A stretch of 5,380 bases of DNA, from contig JAICTR010000214.1 of the NCBI GenBank assembly GCA_025936275.1, positions 1 to 5,380 of the forward strand. Reading direction: 5' to 3'. The stretch comes from Burkholderiales bacterium. Lineage in GTDB: Bacteria > Pseudomonadota > Gammaproteobacteria > Burkholderiales > Usitatibacteraceae. The notes below the pieces were generated by a model, which was given only the letters and a program-made list of their open reading frames with translations, was not told the DNA's origin and searched no databases. The position numbers and the translations under genes are program-made. This document shows, one piece after another, positions 1-5,380 of this stretch. The first letter of the stretch is position 1. Each line of letters opens with the position of its first letter.

Positions 1-300
1 GATCTTCGCGGCCAATGCCGCCGAGAGGAAGCGGTCGATGTCGCCGTCGAGGACGCCCTGGGTATCGCTGGTTTCGACCTCGGTGCGGAGATCCTTCACC
101 ATCTGATAGGGCTGCAGCACATAAGAGCGGAGCTGATGGCCCCAGCCGATATCGGTCTTCTGCGCTTCGATCGCGGCGCTGGCTTCCTCGCGCTTGCGGA
201 GCTCGGCCTCGTACATGCGCGCCTTCAGCATATCCATTGCCATCGCGCGGTTGCGATGCTGCGAGCGGTCGGCCTGGCAGGAGACGACGATGCCGGTCGG
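1..300 (-). other. RF2-type C-terminal segment joined in frame to the RF1 body
   Basis: Residues ~250-349 of the release factor read as the end of RF2 (prfB), not RF1: AMAMDMLKARMYEAEL, KTDIGWGHQLRSYVL, MVKDLRTEVETSDTQGVLDG and a tail near the usual RF2 end. LQPYQ after SYV is, as I recall it, typical of alphaproteobacterial RF2, whereas beta/gamma RF2 usually has LDxSRIKDLRT. Hand-counted GC for bases 1-300 is about 65%, against about 70% for 361-660. The exact boundary cannot be fixed because RF1 and RF2 are nearly identical around GGQHINKTDSAIRITH; it lies roughly between bases 244 and 366. Confidence 0.75.
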
Positions 301-1047
301 GATATGCGTGATGCGGATGGCGGAATCGGTCTTGTTGATGTGCTGGCCGCCCGCGCCGCTCGCGCGGAAGGTGTCGACGCGCACCTCCGACGGGTTGATC
401 TGCACGTCGGAGACATCGTCCGCCTCGGGCATCACCGCCACGGTCGCCGCGGAGGTGTGGATGCGGCCCTGCGTCTCGGTCGCCGGCACGCGCTGCACGC
501 GATGCCCGCCCGATTCGAACTTGAGCCTGGAATACGCGCCGCGGCCGAGGATGCGCGCGATCACTTCCTTGTAGCCGCCGGCTTCGCCCGCGCTTTCCGA
601 GACCACCTCGACCTGCCAGCGGTTGCGCTCTGCGAAGCGCGCGTACATGCGGAAGAGGTCGCCCGCGAAGAGCGCGCTCTCGTCGCCGCCGGTGCCGGCG
701 CGGATCTCCAGGAACAGGTTCTTCTCGTCGTTGGGGTCGCGCGGCAGGAGCATGCGCTGGAGCTCGGCCTCGAGCGACGCGAGGCTCTGCCGCGCGGCGC
801 CCATCTCCTCGTCGGCGAACTCGCGCATCGCCGGGTCCTTCGACATCTCCTCGGCCGCGGCGAGATCGCCCTCGGCCTTGCGCCAGGCGATGAACGCCTC
901 GACCACCGGAAAAATCTCGGCGCGCTCCTGCGAGAGCTTGCGGAAGTCCTCGATGTCCTCGACCACGCGCGGATCCGAAAGGCGCGCATCGATTTCGCGC
1001 AGCCGCGATTCGAGGCTCGCGAGCCGGCCGGCAATGGACGCCTTCAT
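1..1047 (-). CDS. prfA: Peptide chain release factor, RF1-type body with RF2-type C-terminus, 3' end cut by the window
   Basis: Class I release factor: in the ribosomal A site it reads a stop codon and triggers peptidyl-tRNA hydrolysis. 349 residues are visible and the frame runs off base 1. Seen: start ATG at 1047 (MKASIAGRLASLESRL, like RF1); GTGGDES and FAGDLFRMYARFAERNRW in domain 2; the stop-reading tripeptide PAT at 188-190, then Gln193 and IHTS, as in RF1; catalytic GGQ at 233-235 (bases 343-351), the Gln methylated by PrmC in this family. Numbering through GGQ matches E. coli RF1 exactly. From about residue 250 the protein stops looking like RF1. The RF1 switch and domain 4 motifs (RIRTYNFPQGRVTDHR) are missing; IGWGHQLRSYVLQPYQ (300-314), KDLRT (318-322) and VLDGDID (332-338) are RF2 hallmarks. 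I infer UAA/UAG specificity if the gene is real. It is the second gene of hemA-prfA, overlapping hemA by ATGA. Identity as a release factor is certain; integrity of the 3' third is doubtful. Confidence 0.9.
   Translation of the reverse strand, partial: MKASIAGRLASLESRLREIDARLSDPRVVEDIEDFRKLSQERAEIFPVVEAFIAWRKAEGDLAAAEEMSKDPAMREFADEEMGAARQSLASLEAELQRMLLPRDPNDEKNLFLEIRAGTGGDESALFAGDLFRMYARFAERNRWQVEVVSESAGEAGGYKEVIARILGRGAYSRLKFESGGHRVQRVPATETQGRIHTSAATVAVMPEADDVSDVQINPSEVRVDTFRASGAGGQHINKTDSAIRITHIPTGIVVSCQADRSQHRNRAMAMDMLKARMYEAELRKREEASAAIEAQKTDIGWGHQLRSYVLQPYQMVKDLRTEVETSDTQGVLDGDIDRFLSAALAAKI
1044..1047 (-). promoter_or_regulatory. ATGA stop/start overlap coupling hemA to prfA
   Basis: The hemA stop TGA (1046-1044) and the prfA start ATG (1047-1045) share bases in a minus-strand ATGA. 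The purine run AAAGAGG just upstream lies only 1 nt from the ATG, too close for a normal Shine-Dalgarno interaction at this start. Termination-reinitiation by the ribosome finishing hemA is the likely way prfA is translated. This inference rests on overlap and spacing alone. Confidence 0.75.
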
Positions 1048-2315
1048 TCCTCTTTCGCCGGCGGCGCCTCCGGCGTCTCGGGAAAGAGGATGCGCACCGC
1101 CTCGGCGAGCGCCTCGCGCTCGCTCTCGCGCGCATGGGAGAGCGCCTGCGGGGGAGGGTGCAGGAACTTGTTGGCGAGCCCGCGGGCGAGCGCGTCCAGC
1201 ACCGCGTGCGGATCCTCGCCCTTCGCGAGGCGCGCCTTCGCCTTGGCGAGCTCGATCTCGCGGTACTCGTCGGCGCGGCGGCGCAACTCCACGATCGCCG
1301 GCACCGCGGCGCGCGCTTCCTGCCGCGCGGCGAAGGCGGCCACCTGCCGCTCGACGATCGCTTCCGCCTCGGCCGCCGCGGCGCGCCGCGACTCCGAGCC
1401 CTGCGCGGCGATCTTGCCCAGGTCGTCGATGGTGTAGAGGAACACGTCGGGCAGCTCGCTCGCCTCGGCCTCGACATCGCGCGGCACCGCGAGGTCCACC
1501 ACGAACATCGGCCGGCGCTTGCGCGCCTTGAGGGCGCTCTCCAGCAGGCCCTTGCCGACGATCGGCAGCGACGAGGCGGTGGCGGTGACGACGATGTCGA
1601 ATTCCGCGAGCCGCGCGGGGAGCTCGGCAAGCGCGATCGCGCGCGCGCCGAAGCGCGCCGCGAATTCCTCGCCGCGCGCGACGGTGCGGTTCGCGACCAC
1701 GATCGACTGCGGGCGCTGCGCGACGAAATAGCTCGCCGCGAGCTCCACCATCTCGCCTACGCCGATGAGGAGCAGGCGCGTGCGCGAGAGGTCGCCGAAG
1801 AGGTTCTGCGCGAGCTTGAGCGCCGCCGCGGCCATGGAGATCGACTGCGCGCCGAGCGCCGTTTCCGTGCGCACCTGCTTCGCGACCGAGAACGTGGCCT
1901 GGAAGAGCCGCGAGAGCTGTGTGCCGAGGGTCCCGGCATTCCCGGCCGCCCGCACCGACTGCTTCACCTGTCCGAGGATCTGCGGCTCGCCGAGGACCAT
2001 CGAGTCGAGCCCCGCGGCGACGCGAAAGGCGTGGCGCACCGCTTCGCCATCGCGGTGGGCATACAGGTGCGGCCCGATCGCGACGCCCGACTTCGCCCCG
2101 GCATCCTCGAGCCAGGCGCGCACCGCCGCCTCGTCGTCGACCTGGCAGTAGACCTCGGTGCGGTTGCAGGTCGACACCAGCACCACCTCGCTCACCCCGG
2201 GCCGGCCGGCGAGCTGCGTGAGCGCCGCCTCTTGCGCCTCCTGCGGGAAGGCGACCTTCTCGCGCACTTCCAACGGGGCGCTGCGGTGGTTGATGCCGAG
2301 GACGTGGAGGGGCAT
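1044..2315 (-). CDS. hemA: Glutamyl-tRNA reductase
   Basis: Cytosolic homodimer that reduces glutamyl-tRNA(Glu) with NADPH to glutamate-1-semialdehyde, the first step of C5 tetrapyrrole (heme) synthesis; HemL acts next. 423 residues, full family length. Seen in order: N-terminal LGINHRSAPLEVREKVAF; catalytic Cys50 in STCNRTEVYC, the thioester-forming residue; GLDSMVLGEPQILGQVK at 102-118, glutamate/tRNA-site signature; NADPH-binding loop GVGEMVELAA at 185-194 followed by VVANRT; VVDLAVPRDVE at 272-282; then a long Ala/Glu/Arg-rich helical spine and dimerisation domain to the end. The frame is open upstream to 2420, but the ATG at 2315 gives the N-terminus of the family (M-x-L-x-x-LGINH), so I start there. 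No Shine-Dalgarno precedes it (GGCTACCC-ATG). It is divergent from pilB and overlaps prfA by 4 nt. Nothing essential is missing. Confidence 0.97.
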   Translation of the reverse strand: MPLHVLGINHRSAPLEVREKVAFPQEAQEAALTQLAGRPGVSEVVLVSTCNRTEVYCQVDDEAAVRAWLEDAGAKSGVAIGPHLYAHRDGEAVRHAFRVAAGLDSMVLGEPQILGQVKQSVRAAGNAGTLGTQLSRLFQATFSVAKQVRTETALGAQSISMAAAALKLAQNLFGDLSRTRLLLIGVGEMVELAASYFVAQRPQSIVVANRTVARGEEFAARFGARAIALAELPARLAEFDIVVTATASSLPIVGKGLLESALKARKRRPMFVVDLAVPRDVEAEASELPDVFLYTIDDLGKIAAQGSESRRAAAAEAEAIVERQVAAFAARQEARAAVPAIVELRRRADEYREIELAKAKARLAKGEDPHAVLDALARGLANKFLHPPPQALSHARESEREALAEAVRILFPETPEAPPAKEE

Positions 2316-2327
2316 GGGTAGCCAAAA

Positions 2328-2336
2328 ATTATAGCA
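2328..2336 (-). promoter_or_regulatory. Extended -10 promoter element facing hemA
   Basis: The minus strand reads TGCTATAAT, a perfect TGn-TATAAT extended -10 in otherwise GC-rich sequence. No good -35 lies at 16-18 bp (AAAGTC at 17 bp), which an extended -10 can tolerate. Only 12 nt separate the hexamer from the hemA ATG at 2315, so transcription would start about 4-6 nt before the start codon and give a near-leaderless message. The match is exact; the function is inferred. Confidence 0.55.
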
Positions 2337-2348
2337 GCGGGCCCGCTG
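2335..2348. repeat. 14-bp perfect palindrome CAGCGGGCCCGCTG
   Basis: The sequence is identical on both strands, with no spacer. It overlaps the TG of the hemA extended -10 by 2 bp and covers the -10/-35 spacer, where a bound dimeric repressor would block hemA transcription. As RNA read toward hemA it could form a 5-bp stem with a GGCC loop. It also sits about 110 bp upstream of the pilB start. A palindrome in GC-rich DNA can arise by chance, and I do not recognise it as a known operator. Confidence 0.4.
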
Positions 2349-2400
2349 TGGACTTTGCCATGGCGCTCGGGCGCGAGTTCCGGGTATGATCGGGCACAAC

Positions 2401-2430
2401 TTTACAAAAAGAACGAACAAGGCGCATTAT
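2401..2430 (+). promoter_or_regulatory. Candidate sigma70 promoter for pilB
   Basis: A -35 box TTTACA (2401-2406, 5/6 to TTGACA) lies 18 bp before CATTAT (2425-2430, 4/6 to TATAAT). The local sequence is AT-rich, in clear contrast with flanking coding DNA. Transcription would start near 2437, giving a leader of about 19 nt before the pilB ATG. A constitutive sigma70 promoter would be usual for pilB, unlike sigma54-driven pilA; no TGGCAC-N5-TTGC site is present here. Confidence 0.45.
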
Positions 2431-2455
2431 CGTCCTGATTTAAAACGAATTACCT

Positions 2456-4162
2456 ATGGCTGCGCAGCCGACCCACTTCAGCGCCCTCGGGCGCGCGCTG
2501 GTCCAGCACGGGCGCCTCGGGCAACCCGACGCCACCGCCATCCAATCCGAGGCGAACCGCGCGGGGCTTTCGTTCGTGCAGCAGCTGGTCGCCTCGAAGA
2601 AGCTTTCCGCGAAGGAAATCTCGCTTTTCGCCGCGCAGACCTTCGGCTATCCGCTGCTCGACCTCAACGCGGTGGACCTCGAGCAGCTCCCCGCGAACCT
2701 CATCGACGCGAAGATCGTCACCAGCCATCGCGTGGTCGCGCTCGGCAAGCGCGGCAACCGCGTGTTCGTGGCGATGTCGGATCCCTCCAACGAGCAGGTG
2801 CTGCAGGAGGTGAAGTTCGCGACCGGCATGACCATGGAGCCGGTGGTGGTGGAGGACGACAAGCTCGCGCTCGTGGTGCGCAAGCTCACCGATTCCTCCG
2901 CGAAGTCGATCGAGATGGCGACCGAGGACGTCGACCTCTCCGGGATCGAGGTCACCGACGGCGAGGCGCAGCCCGAGGTCGTCACCGAGGAGATCGACGA
3001 CGCGCCGGTCGTGAAGTACGTGCAGAAGATCCTGCTCGACGCGATCAACGGCGGCGCCTCCGACATCCACTTCGAGCCGTACGAGAAGTTCTACCGCATC
3101 CGCTACCGCACCGACGGCATCCTCTACGACGTGGCGCAGCCGCCGCTCGCGATCAAGGAGAAGATCGCCTCGCGCATCAAGGTGGTCTCCAAGCTCGACA
3201 TCTCCGAGAAGCGCGTGCCCCAGGACGGGCGCATGAAGATGGTCCTCTCCAAGACGCGCGCCATCGACTTCCGCGTCTCGACGCTGCCCACGCTCTTCGG
3301 CGAGAAGATCGTGATGCGCATCCTCGATCCCTCGAGCGCGACGCTCGGCATCGACGCGCTGGGCTACGAGCCGGACCAGAAGGAAGCGCTGATGAACGCC
3401 ATCCAGCGCCCCTACGGCATGGTGCTCGTGACCGGCCCCACCGGCTCGGGGAAGACGGTGTCGCTCTACACCTGCCTCAACATCCTCAACAAGCCCGGAA
3501 TCAACATCTCGACCGCGGAGGACCCGGCGGAGATAAACCTCCCGGGCGTGAACCAGGTGAACGTGAACGACAAGCAGGGGCTCACGTTCGCGGCGGCGCT
3601 CAAGGCCTTCCTGCGGCAGGACCCCGACATCATCATGGTGGGCGAGATCCGCGACATCGAGACCGGCGAGATCTCCATCAAGGCGGCGCAGACCGGGCAC
3701 ATGGTGCTCTCGACGCTGCACACCAACGACGCGCCGACGACGCTCACGCGGCTCATGAACATGGGCATCGCCCCGTTCAACATCGCCTCGAGCGTGATCC
3801 TCATCACCGCCCAGCGCCTGGCGCGCAAGCTCTGCTCGTGCAAGAAGCCGGTGGATATTCCGGAAGAGGCATTGCTGCGCGCCGGTTTCAAGGAGGACGA
3901 TCTCGACGGCACCTGGCAGCCGTTCGCCCCCGGCGGATGCGAGCTATGCAAGAATACCGGCTACAAGGGCCGCGTCGGGATCTACCAGGTGATGCCCATC
4001 TCCGAGGAGATGGAGCGGATCATCATGAAGAACGGCACATCCATCGACCTCGCCGACCAGGCCCAGCGCGAGGGCATCAGGGACCTGCGCCAATCGGGCC
4101 TCCTCAAGGTAAAGAAGGGCCTCACCTCCCTCGAGGAAATCGAGGCGGTGACCAACGAGTAG
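2456..4162 (+). CDS. pilB: Type IV pilus assembly (extension) ATPase PilB
   Basis: Cytoplasmic hexameric ATPase of the GspE/PilB secretion ATPase family that powers pilin polymerisation by turning the PilC platform. 568 residues, full length. Seen: N-terminal T2SSE_N/MshEN-like region (about 10-145, with FGYPLLDLNAVDL); acidic linker 157-182; core from 185 (ASDIHFEPYE at 201-210, arginine-rich RIRYRTDG); Walker A GPTGSGKT 327-334; AEDPAE 354-359 (Asp box); Walker B DIIMVGEIRD 391-400; His box GHMVLSTLHTNDAP 414-427; zinc-site cysteines C460, C462, C495, C498 (LCSC...GCELC), then GYKGRVGIYQV. The cysteines and PilC neighbour favour PilB over PilT, which is shorter. Start ATG 2456 gives a plausible PilB N-terminus, but no Shine-Dalgarno is visible. 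The 13-nt gap to pilC suggests one transcript. Type II secretion GspE is the alternative and less likely: the DIPEEALLRAGF segment between the Cys pairs is PilB-like. Confidence 0.96.
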   Translation: MAAQPTHFSALGRALVQHGRLGQPDATAIQSEANRAGLSFVQQLVASKKLSAKEISLFAAQTFGYPLLDLNAVDLEQLPANLIDAKIVTSHRVVALGKRGNRVFVAMSDPSNEQVLQEVKFATGMTMEPVVVEDDKLALVVRKLTDSSAKSIEMATEDVDLSGIEVTDGEAQPEVVTEEIDDAPVVKYVQKILLDAINGGASDIHFEPYEKFYRIRYRTDGILYDVAQPPLAIKEKIASRIKVVSKLDISEKRVPQDGRMKMVLSKTRAIDFRVSTLPTLFGEKIVMRILDPSSATLGIDALGYEPDQKEALMNAIQRPYGMVLVTGPTGSGKTVSLYTCLNILNKPGINISTAEDPAEINLPGVNQVNVNDKQGLTFAAALKAFLRQDPDIIMVGEIRDIETGEISIKAAQTGHMVLSTLHTNDAPTTLTRLMNMGIAPFNIASSVILITAQRLARKLCSCKKPVDIPEEALLRAGFKEDDLDGTWQPFAPGGCELCKNTGYKGRVGIYQVMPISEEMERIIMKNGTSIDLADQAQREGIRDLRQSGLLKVKKGLTSLEEIEAVTNE

Positions 4163-4167
4163 GGAGA
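4161..4167 (+). promoter_or_regulatory. Ribosome binding site of pilC
   Basis: AGGGAGA begins inside the pilB TAG stop codon and ends 8 nt before the pilC ATG at 4176. It is the only convincing Shine-Dalgarno among the starts in this window and fixes the pilC start. Its overlap with the pilB stop codon fits co-expression of the two genes. Confidence 0.8.
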
Positions 4168-4175
4168 CACGAACC

Positions 4176-5380
4176 ATGGCAGCCGTCGCGACCAAGCGGG
4201 ACACCGGCAAGGACGTCAAGCTCTACAACTTCGCCTGGACCGGCAAGGACAAGGCGGGCAAGGTGGTGCGGGGCGAGGTCCGCGCCGGCGGCGAGAACAT
4301 CGTGCGCGGGCAGCTGCGCCGCCAGGGCATCCAGGTCACGCACGTGAAGAAGGTGAGCCAGCGCGGCGGCAAGAGGATCACCGACAAGGACATCACGATC
4401 TTCACGCGCCAGCTCGCCGTCATGATGAAGGCGGGCGTGCCGCTCCTGCAGGCCTTCGACATCGTGGGCCGCGGCCACGGCAACCCCTCGGTGGGCAAGC
4501 TCCTCCTCGACATCAAGACCGACGTCGAGACCGGCTCCTCGCTCTCGCAGGCATTTCGCAAGTACCCGCTCTACTTCGACCAGCTCTTCTGCAACCTGGT
4601 CGGCGCGGGCGAGCAGGCGGGCATCCTCGACACTCTCCTCGAGCGGCTCGCGGGCTACAAGGAGAAGATCCTCGCCATCAAGGGCAAGATCAAGAGCGCG
4701 CTCTTCTACCCGATCGCGGTGATCGTGGTGGCGATCGTCGTGACGGCGGTGATCATGATCTTCGTGATCCCGGTGTTCAAGGACCTCTTCAAGAACTTCG
4801 GCGCCGACCTGCCCGGGCCGACGCTGGTCGTGATGGCGATCTCGGACTTCTTCGTTGCCAACTGGTGGTGGCTCTTCGGCGCGATCGGCGGCGGCATCTG
4901 GAGCTTCTTCTTCGCGTGGAAGCGCTCGAAGGCGATGCAGCGCGTGATGGACCGGCTCTTCCTGCGCCTTCCCGTGTTCGGCGACGTGATCCGCAAAGCG
5001 GCCATCGCGCGCTGGTGCCGCACGCTCTCCACCATGTTCGCGGCCGGCGTGCCGCTGGTGGAATCGCTCGACTCGGTGTCGGGGGCGGCCGGCAACTACG
5101 TGTACTACGAGGCGACCAAGAGGATCCAGGCCGAGGTGTCGACCGGTACCGGACTCACGACGGCGATGACCAATACCGGGGTGTTCCCCAGCATGGTGCT
5201 GCAGATGACCGCGATCGGCGAGGAGTCCGGCTCGCTCGACGCGATGCTCGGCAAGGTCGCCGACTTCTTCGAGCAGGAGGTCGACGAGGCGGTGGATTCG
5301 CTGTCCTCCCTGATGGAGCCGATGATCATGGTGGTGCTCGGCGGACTCATCGGCAGCATCGTGGTCGCGATGTACCTCCC
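4176..5380 (+). CDS. pilC: Type IV pilus inner-membrane platform protein PilC, 3' end cut by the window
   Basis: Polytopic inner-membrane protein of the GspF/PilC family. It forms the platform that links the PilB motor to the growing pilus. 401 residues are visible and the frame is open to the right edge; family length is about 405-415, so only a few residues are missing. Seen: N-terminal FAWTGKDKAGKVVRGEV (19-35); first T2SSF domain (about 73-198) with FTRQLAVMMKAGVPLLQAF and NLVGAGEQAGILD; hydrophobic segments at about 178-200 and 229-247; second T2SSF domain (about 276-400) with WCRTLSTMFAAGVPLVESL and MTAIGEESGSLDAML; last membrane segment about 381-400. The two domains are the family's internal duplication. 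The start is fixed by AGGGAGA 8 nt upstream and lies 13 nt after the pilB stop. GspF is the alternative, made unlikely by the PilB neighbour and the extended N-terminus. pilD would be the usual next gene. Confidence 0.96.
   Translation, partial: MAAVATKRDTGKDVKLYNFAWTGKDKAGKVVRGEVRAGGENIVRGQLRRQGIQVTHVKKVSQRGGKRITDKDITIFTRQLAVMMKAGVPLLQAFDIVGRGHGNPSVGKLLLDIKTDVETGSSLSQAFRKYPLYFDQLFCNLVGAGEQAGILDTLLERLAGYKEKILAIKGKIKSALFYPIAVIVVAIVVTAVIMIFVIPVFKDLFKNFGADLPGPTLVVMAISDFFVANWWWLFGAIGGGIWSFFFAWKRSKAMQRVMDRLFLRLPVFGDVIRKAAIARWCRTLSTMFAAGVPLVESLDSVSGAAGNYVYYEATKRIQAEVSTGTGLTTAMTNTGVFPSMVLQMTAIGEESGSLDAMLGKVADFFEQEVDEAVDSLSSLMEPMIMVVLGGLIGSIVVAMYL

Noticed and set aside
136..1437. 433-codon plus-strand open frame antisense to prfA and hemA
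   Set aside because: Its translation is low-complexity Ala/Arg/Gly/Leu typical of the opposite strand of GC-rich genes. It crosses the prfA/hemA boundary and has no recognisable motif.
1134..2321. 395-codon plus-strand open frame opposite hemA
   Set aside because: Arg/Glu/Ala/Leu-rich shadow of the hemA reading frame on the other strand; hemA itself has every family motif.
2330..2348. Intrinsic terminator reading toward hemA (GC palindrome followed by a T-rich run)
   Set aside because: No minus-strand gene lies upstream for it to terminate, the palindrome has almost no loop, and the T-run is better read as the -10 region of hemA.
2355..2390. Second pilB promoter, TTGCCA with TATGAT
   Set aside because: Both hexamers match 5/6, but the 24-bp spacing is far outside the sigma70 range and no TGn precedes TATGAT.
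2390..2406. Sigma54-like sequence CGGGCACAACTTTACA before pilB
   Set aside because: It has a GGCAC-like -24 half, but the required GC dinucleotide at -12 spacing is absent.
2316..2420. Upstream in-frame extension of hemA to an ATG at 2420
   Set aside because: The 35 extra residues do not resemble the family, whose proteins begin just before LGINH. The extension would also run through the TATAAT element and palindrome.
2450..3721. 423-codon minus-strand open frame opposite pilB
   Set aside because: His/Leu/Val/Asp-rich antisense shadow of pilB without motifs or a plausible start signal.
2386..4347. 653-codon plus-strand open frame running through pilB into pilC
   Set aside because: It is an out-of-frame reading of pilB and pilC, full of Arg/Gly/Ala/His, and contains no domain. 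Its length is a product of high GC at third positions.
2456..5380. Type II secretion gspE-gspF pair
   Set aside because: Cysteine spacing and the segment between the pairs in PilB, the PilC N-terminal extension and the immediate pilB-pilC order fit type IV pili better; no gspC/D/G-like gene is present.

Overview
The window reads as part of a GC-rich proteobacterial chromosome or metagenomic contig (about 70% GC in a hand-counted coding stretch). Betaproteobacterial affinity is my best guess. It rests on the RF1 body, with its AGGQHINKTDSA catalytic loop, on the hemA-prfA order, and on PilB/PilC proteins resembling those of Burkholderiales and relatives. This comes from remembered family sequences, not from a search.

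Layout: two divergent gene pairs share one short control region. To the left, on the minus strand, hemA (2315-1044, glutamyl-tRNA reductase) overlaps a release-factor gene (from 1047 to beyond base 1) by 4 nt (ATGA). To the right, on the plus strand, pilB (2456-4162, type IV pilus extension ATPase) is followed after 13 nt by pilC (from 4176 to beyond the right edge, inner-membrane platform protein). The 140-bp gap 2316-2455 holds a perfect extended -10 facing hemA, a 14-bp perfect palindrome next to it, and an AT-rich sigma70-like promoter facing pilB. No tRNA, rRNA, mobile element, CRISPR array or clear terminator is visible.

How the genes work together: HemA makes the first committed product of the C5 heme pathway from glutamyl-tRNA, and its gene is translationally coupled to a release factor, a common proteobacterial pairing. 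PilB and PilC form the cytoplasmic motor and inner-membrane platform of the type IVa pilus; pilD would be the expected next gene.

The main anomaly is the release-factor gene. Its first ~240 residues are RF1, including the PAT codon-reading tripeptide at RF1 positions 188-190. Its last ~85-110 residues are an RF2 C-terminus of alphaproteobacterial type (WGHQLRSYVLQPYQ, KDLRT, VLDGDID). The frame is open across the switch. It is either a true RF1/RF2 hybrid made by recombination in the conserved GGQ region or, more likely, an assembly chimera at a contig end. Read-level evidence would settle this.
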